Part shown: positions 1 through 8,817 of the stretch, piece by piece
Numbering within the stretch: position 1 is the first letter of the stretch
Layout: each line of letters begins with the position of its first letter
Assembly (NCBI GenBank): GCA_003116975.1
Contig: BGKB01000006.1
Coordinates: forward strand, 124,001-188,000
Direction of reading: 5' to 3'
DNA length: 64,000 nt
From: Aurantiochytrium sp. KH105
Lineage: Eukaryota > Sar > Bigyra > Thraustochytrida > Thraustochytriidae
Program-made: the position numbers and the translations under genes
The notes under the pieces: generated by a model
Seen by the model: only the letters and a program-made list of their open reading frames with translations
Told to the model about the DNA's origin: nothing
Databases searched by the model: none

Positions 1-573
1 CTCCTCGGCGACAGTGCTCATCGTGCGGCCCTTGTAGTCGTGTGCTGGGTAGATAATGGTATCATCGGGCAAGGTAAAGATCTTCTCGTGGACGTTCTTG
101 TAGAGCGACTTGGAGTTGCCCTGCTGAAAATCCGTGCGGCCGCAGCCGCGCACGAGGAGCGTGTCGCCCGTAAAAACCATGGTGGTGGGTCCGTCGCGGA
201 CAACGAGCGAGTGGCATCCGTTGGTGTGGCCCGGGGTGGAGAGGAACTCAATCTTGATGGTCTCGCCGACCTCGAGCACATCTCCCTCGGAGAGACGAAT
301 GTCCGCCATGGCCTCCTCGTTGCCCTCTTCGCCGAGGACGCTCTTGACCTCGGGCAGGATCTTCTTGATGGCCTTGTTGCCAAAGATATGGTCCGCGTGC
401 ACGTGCGTGTTGACTGCGTACTTGAGATCGAGGTTGAGCTCGTCGAGCATCTGCACGTCGCGCTCCACGAGCTCCAGCACCGGGTCGATCAGCGCCGCCT
501 CGCGCGTCTTCTCGCACCCGAGCACGTACGTGTACGTGCACGACTCGCGGTCGAACAGCTGCCGAAAGATCAT
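1..573 (-). CDS. ETHE1: ETHE1-like persulfide dioxygenase, partial (3' end beyond window)
   Basis: Metallo-beta-lactamase-fold enzyme; ETHE1 oxidises glutathione persulfide to sulfite in mitochondrial sulfide catabolism. Seen: 191 codons read from an ATG at 571-573 and run off the left edge without a stop. The iron-site signature THVHADH (H57, H59, D61, H62) is present, with H116 in TPGHT, D137 in FTGD and H178 in PAHD. The ETHE1-specific string GCGRTDFQQG starts at residue 143 and separates it from glyoxalase II. The only in-frame sequence upstream of this ATG is a Lys/Gln codon run with no Met, closed by a stop at 712-714, so this is the only usable start in the contiguous sequence. The encoded start (MIFRQLF) lacks a mitochondrial presequence. 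Either the product is cytosolic or a targeting exon lies upstream of an intron. The family call is firm; the localisation is open. Confidence 0.9.
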   Translation of the reverse strand, partial: MIFRQLFDRESCTYTYVLGCEKTREAALIDPVLELVERDVQMLDELNLDLKYAVNTHVHADHIFGNKAIKKILPEVKSVLGEEGNEEAMADIRLSEGDVLEVGETIKIEFLSTPGHTNGCHSLVVRDGPTTMVFTGDTLLVRGCGRTDFQQGNSKSLYKNVHEKIFTLPDDTIIYPAHDYKGRTMSTVAEE

Positions 574-646
574 CGTGTCTGTTGCTAGGTTCTGCTCTCT
601 GCTCTCCTCGCTCTTCTGCTTCTGCTTCTGCTTCTGCTTCTGCTGC

Positions 647-686
<40 letters not shown>

Positions 687-2497
687 CTTGGTCTCGCTGC
701 TCTTGCTGCGTTCAGGGTCTGCTGCTGCCTGCGCCGCGCCGCCGCTCGCGCCGGGTCCTTGGCGCGGACAATTCACGGACCAGGACTACGGGACTTTCTT
801 TCTTTCTCTCGCGCTTCCCGAGTCTCCTCCTCCTCCGCGCGCCAGAAAACCCCGCGCCGCTCCTCCGCCGCGCCGCGCCGCCGGCCGCGAGGCGCCGGAG
901 GCCTGGCTGGCGCCGCGGCTCGCCACTGCACGCCACGCCGCGGCGCCGCGCGGCAGGGACCGCGAGAACGACCTCGACCGGCGATCGCGGCGGCCGGGAA
1001 AAAGCTTCCCTTGGGACGGATTCTCATCCCCGACGGCCGGCCAGACGGAGATGACGATGAGGGCGATGGTGATGGTGTACGAGGCCCAGCAGGATCGCGA
1101 TGGACGTGTCTGCAAGAAGGTCTTCGAGGCCGCGACGGTGGACGCAAGGCCGGCCGGGATGAGCGAAAATGCCGCGCTCAGCTGCGCCGGGAAGAGCGGG
1201 ATGACGGAAGGGTAAAATGCCGCGGCTCGGGGACGCCGGGAAATGAAGGAGGTGTGCGTTGGAGGAGCGCAAGGGGTTTATGGACGTGGTGATGACGGAG
1301 AATTGACTTGGGACGATGGCGAACGCAGGACGAACGCAGGGCGGCGGCCACCATTTGGCCAGTGACGGTTTCGGACGAATGGAGCGCGAAATTCACGTTC
1401 GCAGCCGCCATCGCTCACGCGAGGGTGGCGTGGAGGCTGTCGCGCTCGGTCGGTGAATCACCCGCGGAAAAAGAAACAGGAAAAGGAGAAGAGAAGGAGA
1501 ATAGCCTAGCGGCGCGGGGAAGCCTTCTCATCAGTGGTGGTGGGGCTGGAGACACAGAGTGGGGACGTGGCTGTGGCCATGTCCGTTCAACTGGCCATGG
1601 TGGCTCGTGCCTGTGCCCATGTCGAACTTGTGCCTGTGCCTGGTGCCTGCAGCCAGCTGGATGGCTGATGTTGATCTCTGCGGCAAAACGTTGGCCTCCC
1701 CTGATAACTGCCAGACCAAGTACGAGTCGCCAGCTGGCAGGCAGGTCACTGTGGCGGCCGGAAGTAGAAAGAGTGTAGCCTGGTCTCTGCGCCTCAGTTA
1801 GCCAACCATGCAGCATGGCGGCCTCTGAACGTTGGTTCATGGACATCGTAGTCGCCATCGCTGTGCTGGTCGGTCCATGGCATAGCTCCCTCAGCCCAGG
1901 ATTGCCATGGTGGCTGGTAGGCAAAAGGTATACATACTCCCTTTGAAAAGTCAAGTTGCCGGTGGCGTACTTTGTCGAAAAGAGAAAGGACGGACAAGTA
2001 CACACTCTCTGTTCGCACCCACCTTGTCAAAAGTACACACCTTCAGGGGGGTCCCCGCGAACGTGCCAGGGTTAGGGTACGCCATCGGCAACCTCCTCGC
2101 TCGCTCGCTCGCTCGCTTGGCGGGAGACACCGTGCGCAAGCTTGCAGCACAGCTTTGTTTGGCCTCGTCTGGCGTTGCCGGCATCACCGAACTTGGACTT
2201 GGCGCGCTCCCTCGGCATGCATCTCCGTCGTCAATCGCCGCGTGCCGGCATCAACAGCCGCAGCCAGCCACGCAAGCTGGCAGGGCTTTACAGGCAGAAA
2301 GCGCAAAGCGCGGGTCGGTATAACCCACTTGCGGCGGCGGCGCAAGTGAAGAATGGCGGCGGCGCAAGTGCGCTATCGCGAGTGGCTCCCAGCGGCCGCG
2401 CGAGGGCGGCGAAAGGAGAGGACCGGAGAGCAGAAAGCAATCAGAGGTCGAGCACGGGCAGCAGCAGCAGCACGCGAGCTCTCTCAGGTCCAGCAAG
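574..2497. other. Divergent intergenic region between ETHE1-like and eL22
   Basis: About 1.9 kb between divergently transcribed genes. Apart from the CTG/CTT tract it is GC-rich with short direct repeats (for example variants of GTGCCTGTGCC near 1608-1650) and a (GCTC)n stretch near 2098-2115. Open frames here are short, of low complexity, and resemble no protein I know. I see no RNA gene. It presumably holds both promoters and the 5' UTR of the eL22 gene. Confidence 0.6.
600..690. repeat. CTG/CTT trinucleotide-hexanucleotide run
   Basis: Mixed (CTTCTG)n and (CTG)n tract immediately upstream of the ETHE1-like start. On the minus strand it would read Lys/Gln, but no Met precedes it in that frame, so it is probably 5' UTR or promoter. 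Confidence 0.85.
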
Positions 2498-3523
2498 ATG
2501 GTGCGTGGCGGAGACGGAGACCAAGACGGAGATGGAGACGGGCACCGACCGCGATGTTCGAGCCCGAGCTCGAGTTCGAGCCCGCCGGCTCCGGCGGGCG
2601 AGCCGGCGGGGAGATGAAATGATGATGTAGACGGGCCCCGAAAGGACCCCGCGACTGGCTGGGCGAGGGCCGCATAGCGCGTGGCGGAAAAGGACGAAAA
2701 GAGAGAGAAAGAGAGAGAGAGAAAGAGTGACTGACGTGAGCATGATGATAATGTTGATGACGATGACAAACAGCCCGCCAAGGCCACCAAGTTTTTGGTC
2801 GACTGCACCATCCCGGTGAACGACAAGGTCCTCGACCTGGCATCATTCGTAAGTTGAAACTCTAGCTCGGAGCGCGAGAATAGGCAAGGCAGCGAGAGGA
2901 CGCGATGGAGCGCACCAGCAAACACGCCCACCCGCCTGGGAAACTCGTGAATGAATGAGCAGCACGCTGATTCCGTCTCGACACCGCTGCTTCTACTTGT
3001 GGTTGTAGTCGGAGTGGACGGATGGCGCCGGCGCCGCTTGAGCTCGAGGTTGGCTGTAATATCGCGTCCCTCGCTGTGCTTTTCTTATTATCGTGCACAA
3101 GCATCCCGCCTGGCCACCCAGAGGTCCTGACCGCTTCCCACCCCTTTTGTGTGTGTGACCCGTGATCCGCTTTTGTCGTCGCGTGCTCCTTTTTCCGCGC
3201 GCTCGACGAATGATCGACGTATGGTGTCTACCTGGGAATTTTGCACATTTCAACCCGCACAGGTCAAGTTCCTCCAGGACCGCATCAAGGTCAACGGCGG
3301 CAAGGCCGGTGTCCTTGGTGACCTCGTCAAGGTCGAGACCGAGGCCGCTGGCACCAAGGTGGCTGTCATCTCCACTGTCCCCTTCAGCAAGCGCTACCTC
3401 AAGTACCTGACCAAGAAGTACCTTAAGAAGCAGTCGCTCCGCGACTACATCCGCATTGTCGCCTCGGACAAGCAGAGCTTTAAGCTCAGCTACTACCCGG
3501 TCGACGCCGACGAGGAGGAGTAA
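2498..3523 (+). CDS. RPL22: 60S ribosomal protein eL22, three exons
   Basis: Large-subunit ribosomal protein eL22. Exon 3 (3263-3523) encodes the diagnostic core, including [25 protein letters not shown] and an acidic DADEEE tail. Exon 2 (2774-2848) encodes 25 residues with FLVDCTIPV, ending at CATTC|GTAAGT; intron 2 (2849-3262, 414 bp) ends CCGCACAG. The exon 2 frame has no Met and is stopped upstream, so a further exon is needed. The best candidate is the ATG at 2498-2500, followed directly by GTGCGT. Splicing to ACAAACAG|CCC gives a one-codon first exon, a 273-bp intron 1 and a protein starting MPAKATKF. Ribosomal protein genes often carry an intron right after the start codon. Total 112 aa against about 128 in human, shorter mainly at the N-terminus. 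Exons 2 and 3 are firm; exon 1 is inferred. Confidence 0.85.
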
Positions 3524-3883
3524 GCGCCCGTATTTTAGTTCGGAACCTTATTTTTTTTCGTTGTTTTGTTTTGCCTTCTCTCTCTCGTAGCCACCTCTCT
3601 TCTTGCCTTCTCTCTTCATATACCTTGAACCTGCACTCGCCGTCAGTCGCCGCCCGGCTGGCCCAAATGCTGGCGTTTCTCTCAGTCCGTCAACGCGCGC
3701 GCCCCCGTCCGCCCGTTTTAGGCGCGGGGGGCTCGGCGCAAGGATGGAGCACGCAGCAGCATGGCGCACGCAGCAGCAGTAGCAGCAACAGCAGACCGCG
3801 ATCACCCAGCGGACGAGCCCGGCCACATCGTTAGCCGCGCCCTTGCAAGAACGATAAGTCCCTAGTACGTCTCGGTATACGTG

Positions 3884-3897
3884 GTAGTACGTACTAC
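3884..3897. promoter_or_regulatory. Perfect 14-bp palindrome upstream of OYE1
   Basis: GTAGTACGTACTAC is a perfect dyad about 75 bp upstream of the first ene-reductase start. Position and symmetry suit a dimeric transcription-factor site; this is inference only. Confidence 0.35.
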
Positions 3898-3930
3898 GCC
3901 TACATTGGAGACCCACCACAGCAAGAGCCC

Positions 3931-3954
3931 GAAGAAGAAGAAGAAGAAGAAGAA
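3931..3954. repeat. (GAA)8 microsatellite in the OYE1 5' UTR
   Basis: Eight GAA units followed by GGAGAAAAAGG end about ten bases before the OYE1 ATG; a purine-rich leader. Confidence 0.9.
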
Positions 3955-3969
3955 GGAGAAAAAGGCATC

Positions 3970-5124
3970 ATGAGCAAGCTTCTCGAGGCCGCAGTGATTG
4001 GCCTGGAGGGCAGCGAGCACGCGCTCAAGGTGCGGAATCGCGTCTTCATGGCTCCCTTGACACGCGGACGCGCCACCGAAGATCACCTCCCGAAAAAGGA
4101 CAGCTTCATCAAGTACTATGGAGACCGCGCAAGCGCAGGGCTCATCTTCTGCGAGGCCACGGGAATTAACCCCACGGGCCTCGGCTGGTTCTGTGCACCG
4201 GGCATCTACAGGGACGAGATGATCCAAGCGTGGAAGACCATTGTGCAAGGCGTCAAGGCCCAAGACAGCGAGGCAGTACTTTACAGCCAGCTTTGGCACA
4301 TGGGCCGCCAAGCTCACTCGGATGTGACGGGAACGAGACCCGTGAGCGCGAGCGAGGAGCCTCTCGTCGCGCCAGTGACGGCCCGCAATCACGAAAAGAA
4401 ACCTGCCCAAGTCCCACACGCGCTCAGCGCACAAGAAATCGAGCAAACTGTCCAAGACTACGTCCAGGCCGCACGTAACGCGCAGACTGCGGGGTTCGAC
4501 GGCATCGAGATCCATGCGGCCAACGGATACCTTTTGGACCAGTTTATGCAGACCGTGAGCAACAAGCGAACCGACGAGTATGGCGGATCCATTGAAAACA
4601 GGCTGCGCTTCCTTCGCGAGGTCGTCGAAGCCGTGTGCCAAGTCTACCCCAAGGAGCGCGTTAGCGTCCGTCTTGCCCCCAATGGTATTGCAGGCGAGAT
4701 GGGCAGCGCCGAGAACCCCGAGCTTTTTTCAGCAGCCATCGAAATGCTCGCCCGCCAGCGCGTCGGCATCATTCACATTATGGATGGTCTCACCTTTGGC
4801 TTTCACGACAAGGCGGAGCCCTTCACGCCGCGCATGGCTCGCGCCATCATTCGGCGCGTTCAGCAAGATGAGGGCATTGCCTCCATGCTCGTTTGCAATG
4901 TCGGCTACACTAAAGAGTCTGCCCAAGCCCTCATTCGCGAGGGTCTCGAGGACGAGGGTCCGTACGTTGACCAGGCTGTTGCCTTTGGCAGGCCCTATAT
5001 CAGCAACCCGGACCTTGTTGCCCGCTTCCAGAACAACCTCGATCTTGCCCCTGAAGCCCCCTACGAACACTGGTGGCAAGGCGAGCTCGGCGAGGAGGGC
5101 TACAATACCTATCCCAAGTTGTAG
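3970..5124 (+). CDS. Old Yellow Enzyme family FMN ene-reductase, copy 1
   Basis: FMN-dependent, NAD(P)H-driven reductase of activated C=C bonds (OYE / N-ethylmaleimide reductase / 12-oxophytodienoate reductase family). The 384 aa are full length for a TIM-barrel OYE. Seen: APLTRGR at residues 28-34 (FMN site), QLWHMGR at 107-113, the substrate-binding pair H182 and N185 with the proton-donor Tyr Y187 in HAANGYLLDQF, DEYGGSIENRLRFL at 202-215, and FGRPYISNPDL near 339-349 for the FMN phosphate. The His/Asn pair is the yeast OYE1 type. No signal peptide and no peroxisomal tripeptide (ends YPKL). It begins at the first ATG after a purine-rich leader. A paralogue follows 1.2 kb downstream on the same strand. 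The natural substrate cannot be read from the sequence. Confidence 0.95.
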   Translation: MSKLLEAAVIGLEGSEHALKVRNRVFMAPLTRGRATEDHLPKKDSFIKYYGDRASAGLIFCEATGINPTGLGWFCAPGIYRDEMIQAWKTIVQGVKAQDSEAVLYSQLWHMGRQAHSDVTGTRPVSASEEPLVAPVTARNHEKKPAQVPHALSAQEIEQTVQDYVQAARNAQTAGFDGIEIHAANGYLLDQFMQTVSNKRTDEYGGSIENRLRFLREVVEAVCQVYPKERVSVRLAPNGIAGEMGSAENPELFSAAIEMLARQRVGIIHIMDGLTFGFHDKAEPFTPRMARAIIRRVQQDEGIASMLVCNVGYTKESAQALIREGLEDEGPYVDQAVAFGRPYISNPDLVARFQNNLDLAPEAPYEHWWQGELGEEGYNTYPKL

Positions 5125-6302
5125 AACCCAAAGTCAATGTGCACGTAGCCCTTCTCGTATTCTCCGTGATACGTAGGCGTCAGCGTTTAGGCCTAAGAAA
5201 TTCTCTCCTTCTCTTGTTCGTCACCAAGGCGACCCCTACTGCCGAGCGTGGCGATCTTTGCATTGACCACATCGAATCGTTCGTCTGCAGCGGCGGCAGC
5301 ATCAGCAGCTACGCTGACAAGCAAGGTGTCATCAACCCGATCCACAGCAATAAGTGTAGTACCAGCACGATCCTTGACGACAAACGCATCGCCATCGTCG
5401 TCATCGTCCAGCTCTCCCGCTCCTCACCATGAACTTCATCAGCAGCTGCAGCAGCTGCAGCAGCCAGCAGCGGTCGCCCTCGAAAAACAAACCTTATTGT
5501 ACTCATTTCCCACAGACCGTCCGACCGTAAGCTGCAGTTACCGCTCCTGCTGCTGCAACCAACAGCAACCTTTTCCTCTGGGCCGCTCCCTTCCCTTCCT
5601 CCCTTTTCCAGGGACCTCCCGGCCCGCTCCGAGCCGCGGCAGCGGCAGCGGGTCCTCCTCAGCGTCCGCACAACGTCGCAGAGCCGGTGGGACCGGGACC
5701 GTCTGTCCTGCCCTGCCCTGACGTCAGCAGGGCCGCCGCCGCAGCAGCACAGCTGCCGCAGCCCGAGCCGCGCCGCTGCTCCTCGCGCGTTCGCTCGCCT
5801 GCCTCGGCTGCAGCTGCCAACGCCCGAGGCTGAGCGCCGCGGGGTTCGGCCTGGCCCGGCCGGCGAGGCGGGCCTGCTGAGGCGGCTGGGCAGGGCTTCA
5901 TCGCGGGGTCACAATGGTGACCGCACTCCGCACCGAGGTCGACGCAGGACCAGCCAGAGCAGACCCGGCGCAGCGCGAGCGACGGGGAGCAGCACAAATG
6001 CCGCTGCAGCTGCAGTGCTGCTGCTGCTGCAGCAGCAGGTTCTCCCGAACGCCAGCTGCAGCGGGATGACAGTGTATAGGTTGAACGCTTGGTCCGGGCA
6101 CGCCTAAAGGTTCACCCGCAGTTCCTGCGAAGCTTGCTCGCCTGCGCTGCCGCCGCCAGCAGCAGCAGCAGCAGGTGCTGCGTCGGCAGCAGACCTGAAT
6201 TGGATCTGGATCACCCCAGAACCGTAATTCGACGAGCATCAAACGAGACAGACAAGGGATTGGTCAAAACAAGACGAGAGAAGACAAGAGAAGACAGGAA
6301 AG
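5125..6302. other. Intergenic between the two OYE genes
   Basis: 1.18 kb. It begins with the OYE1 3' end (TAGGCCTA at 5188-5195). The middle is rich in CAG/CTG and CTGCAG strings around 5436-5470 and 6001-6060, which can fold on themselves. The last 60 bases before OYE2 form a purine-rich leader with repeated AGACAAGAGAAG. The open frames are simple-sequence artefacts, and no RNA gene is recognised. Confidence 0.55.
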
Positions 6303-7511
6303 ATGTCCGCGGAACCGCAGAACATGACGAACAGCGGCAAGAACACCTCGCCGCTGCTCATGCCCGTGAAGATCGCTGAGGGCATTGAGAACGAGGTCAC
6401 CACGACGAACCGCGTCTTTATGGCCCCCATGACCCGCGGACGCTCAACCGAGAACCACGTTCCCCAGGACTTCATGGCTGACTACTACTCGCAGCGCTCC
6501 ACCGCTGGACTCATCTTTGCCGAGGCGACCGGCATCTCGCAGCAGGGCCTCGGGTGGTGGTGCGCCCCGGGCATCTGGTCCGATGAGCAGGTTGAGGCCT
6601 GGAAGCCCATCGTCAAGCGCACCAAGCTGAGCGGGACCAGCTTCTACCTCCAGCTCTGGCACATGGGCCGTCAGGGCCATTCGGATGTCATGAAGGAGAC
6701 ACCCGTCAGCGCCAGCGAAAAGCCCATGTCCGCGCCCATCTCCGCCAAGAACCACGAACGCAAGGAAGCCGAGACACCGCACGCACTCACCAAGGAGGAG
6801 ATCGCCGGTGTCGTCAAGGACTACGGCAAGGCTGCTCGCAACGCCAAGGAGGCCGGTTTTGACGGCGTCGAGATCCACGCCGCAAATGGCTACCTCATTG
6901 ACCAGTTCATCCAGTCGTGCACAAACGAGCGCACCGACGACTATGGTGGCTCCATCGAGAACCGCCTGCGCTTCCTGCGCGAGGTCCTCGACGAGGTCCT
7001 CACGGTCTTCCCCAAGGAACGCATCAGTGTGCGCCTCTCCCCGAACGGTGCCTTTGCCGAGATGGGCAGTGAAGACAACCTGGAGACCTTCAAGGAGGCC
7101 TTCAAGTATCTTGCTGGCAAGCGCATCGGCATGATTCACCTCATGGACGGCCTCGACTGGGGCTTTCACGAAAAGTGCGATCCCTTCACGGCCACCCTGG
7201 GCCGAGAAATCATTCGCGAGACGCAAAAGGACGAGGGCATTGCCACCATTCTGGTGTGCAATGCCGGCTACACCCACGAATCTGCCGATTTGCTCATCAA
7301 GGTTGCAAATGGCGAGTCCCCGCTCGTCGAGCAGGCCGTGGCCTTTGGTCGCCCCTTTATCGCAAACCCCGACCTCGTTGATCGCTTCCGCAACGGATGG
7401 GAACTCGCACCTACCCCGGGACAGAAAGAATGGTGGGACAACAACGTCAAGGAGGGCTATTCCGACTACCCCAACCACGAGGGCGAAGTCGCACACAAGA
7501 ATGAAGAGTAA
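6303..7511 (+). CDS. Old Yellow Enzyme family FMN ene-reductase, copy 2
   Basis: 402-aa paralogue of the preceding gene with the same OYE signatures: APMTRGR at 41-47, QLWHMGR at 117-123, H192/N195/Y197 in HAANGYLIDQF, DDYGGSIENRLRFL near 212-225, and FGRPFIANPDL near the C-terminus. All residues needed for FMN binding and catalysis are present. By eye well over half of the residues match copy 1, so the tandem duplication is old. Differences are concentrated in a longer N-terminus (about 10 extra residues; later Met at 8 and 20) and a charged C-terminal tail ending HKNEE. An AATAAA lies about 100 bases after the stop. The two enzymes may differ in substrate or in expression, since their upstream regions are not alike. 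Confidence 0.95.
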   Translation: MSAEPQNMTNSGKNTSPLLMPVKIAEGIENEVTTTNRVFMAPMTRGRSTENHVPQDFMADYYSQRSTAGLIFAEATGISQQGLGWWCAPGIWSDEQVEAWKPIVKRTKLSGTSFYLQLWHMGRQGHSDVMKETPVSASEKPMSAPISAKNHERKEAETPHALTKEEIAGVVKDYGKAARNAKEAGFDGVEIHAANGYLIDQFIQSCTNERTDDYGGSIENRLRFLREVLDEVLTVFPKERISVRLSPNGAFAEMGSEDNLETFKEAFKYLAGKRIGMIHLMDGLDWGFHEKCDPFTATLGREIIRETQKDEGIATILVCNAGYTHESADLLIKVANGESPLVEQAVAFGRPFIANPDLVDRFRNGWELAPTPGQKEWWDNNVKEGYSDYPNHEGEVAHKNEE

Positions 7512-7611
7512 ATCTGCATGCAGGCAGCAACAAGTTTGCAATGTCAGCAAATCATGCGCGTCGAGAAGACCAAGGGACAGACACATGATGTTTCGATAGA
7601 ACTCTCCGATG

Positions 7612-7617
7612 AATAAA
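7612..7617 (+). promoter_or_regulatory. Candidate polyadenylation signal AATAAA of OYE2
   Basis: A canonical hexamer 100 nt downstream of the OYE2 stop codon. Confidence 0.5.
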
Positions 7618-8315
7618 TGTATGACGAAAACAGTTGTGAGCTTGTTGCTAGTGCCATTTCCCCTTCCTACCGCCATGCGTTGCATGCGCTCTAAAGGGAA
7701 GAAGTCAATCCCTCTGTTGCGCGCAGCTAGAGAGCCTACTCACAGCAAAAAAAAAGATCAGAGATCAGCACTTCCTGCTTGCAGCCAGACAGACCACGTA
7801 TATATTTCCAAAATCGTCTCATCATGTTTCAGCCTACTTCAAGCTCGACTAGTCATCGTTTGCGTGCAGTTTCGCGGTCCGCAGTGCTCGTGCAGTTCTT
7901 GCTGATGCCTGGAAACAGAGTGCGAGGTGCCCGGCGCCGCGTCCAGGACCTTTTGCGGCCTTGGGTGGTACATTCCATGCTTGCAGCATCCCTGTCAATG
8001 GAAGAGGCGATAAAGTCACTGCTTGGTGCCGAGAAGCGTTGATTTTAGTCCCTATCAAAAACATTAAAGTTCGAGCTTGCGCAGCGTAACTGTAAATCCA
8101 AATGAAGCGGACTCTCAATCAATGAGGCAGATCCGCAATGCTGACATCGCGAATGCCCATGTCACCATGCGTAGCACCAACGCGATGAAGTTCGTCAAGC
8201 AGCCCATGCACGCTTTGCCGGACTGTGTCTCGATCCAAACTTTGCACGCTGCGCGTGCCCTCCGGTGTGGACAATGCGTGGCCGACGTTGTGAATTTCGA
8301 TCACACTCGCTCAAC

Positions 8316-8354
8316 CTGAGGTCATCGGACATGTCCCAACGTAAATGACCTCAG
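8316..8354. repeat. Inverted repeat, 10-bp perfect arms
   Basis: CTGAGGTCAT at 8316-8325 and its exact reverse complement at 8345-8354, with a 19-nt loop, in the convergent intergenic region. Confidence 0.7.
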
Positions 8355-8408
8355 AGATCTCAGGGCCTTGTGGACCTGCCAGTGTTCATGGAAAGCCCTG
8401 TCCTCAAG

Positions 8409-8537
8409 ATGTCGCAGCGCGCTCTCGTCGCACTCATCGCCGTCGCTGTCGCCGTTGCTGTCACTCTTGCTGTCGATGTCCTTGATGCGGCTCGGGTCTT
8501 CTCTCCGTTATCAGGCCGCACACTTCCCCAACAGTGA
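8409..8537 (+). CDS. Doubtful 42-codon hydrophobic ORF
   Basis: It starts MSQRALVAL, followed by an alternating Ala/Val stretch to about residue 25 that looks like a signal peptide or membrane segment, then a short polar tail ending PQQ. Too short and too repetitive to be secure. It could be the signal exon of a small secreted protein, or chance from GTC/GCT repeats. No homologue known to me. Confidence 0.15.
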   Translation: MSQRALVALIAVAVAVAVTLAVDVLDAARVFSPLSGRTLPQQ

Positions 8538-8817
8538 TTCTTGCGCATGCCGCCTTGAACCACATGTCAGGAAACAATCATTGCCTTTCATGACATTGAG
8601 AATCCCCAATGTATTATTGAAATTGTCAAGCCGTTCCCAATATTCTTGTCGTGCACCATTTTTAGAGATCATTGACTATTCCACCATAGTGATCATCGTC
8701 AGAAAGCAAAATCAGAGACCCGAGCCCATCCGCCGCGTGAAGGTCTTTAAAACCGCCGTCTCGTCTTGATAGAAAAATAACCTTTTATGGGTTAAACTTT
8801 ACGAATACATTGCTTGC

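Larger units (their letters stand above)
3524..3969. other. Intergenic: eL22 3' end and OYE1 promoter
   Basis: 446 bp between two plus-strand genes. It holds a pyrimidine-rich 3' UTR-like stretch, a 14-bp palindrome and a GAA run (listed separately). No open frame of interest. Confidence 0.6.
7512..8817. other. Convergent intergenic between OYE2 and the HECT gene
   Basis: 1.3 kb, less GC-rich than the genes. It holds the OYE2 poly(A) signal, an inverted repeat at 8316-8354 and a doubtful small hydrophobic ORF at 8409-8537. Otherwise nothing recognised. Confidence 0.55.

Noticed and set aside
1415-2005. 196-codon minus-strand frame between ETHE1-like and eL22
   Set aside because: Composition follows local direct repeats, with no domain-like pattern.
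6444-7685. 413-codon minus-strand frame opposite OYE2
   Set aside because: Exact antisense of a gene with firm OYE motifs; produced by GC-biased third positions.
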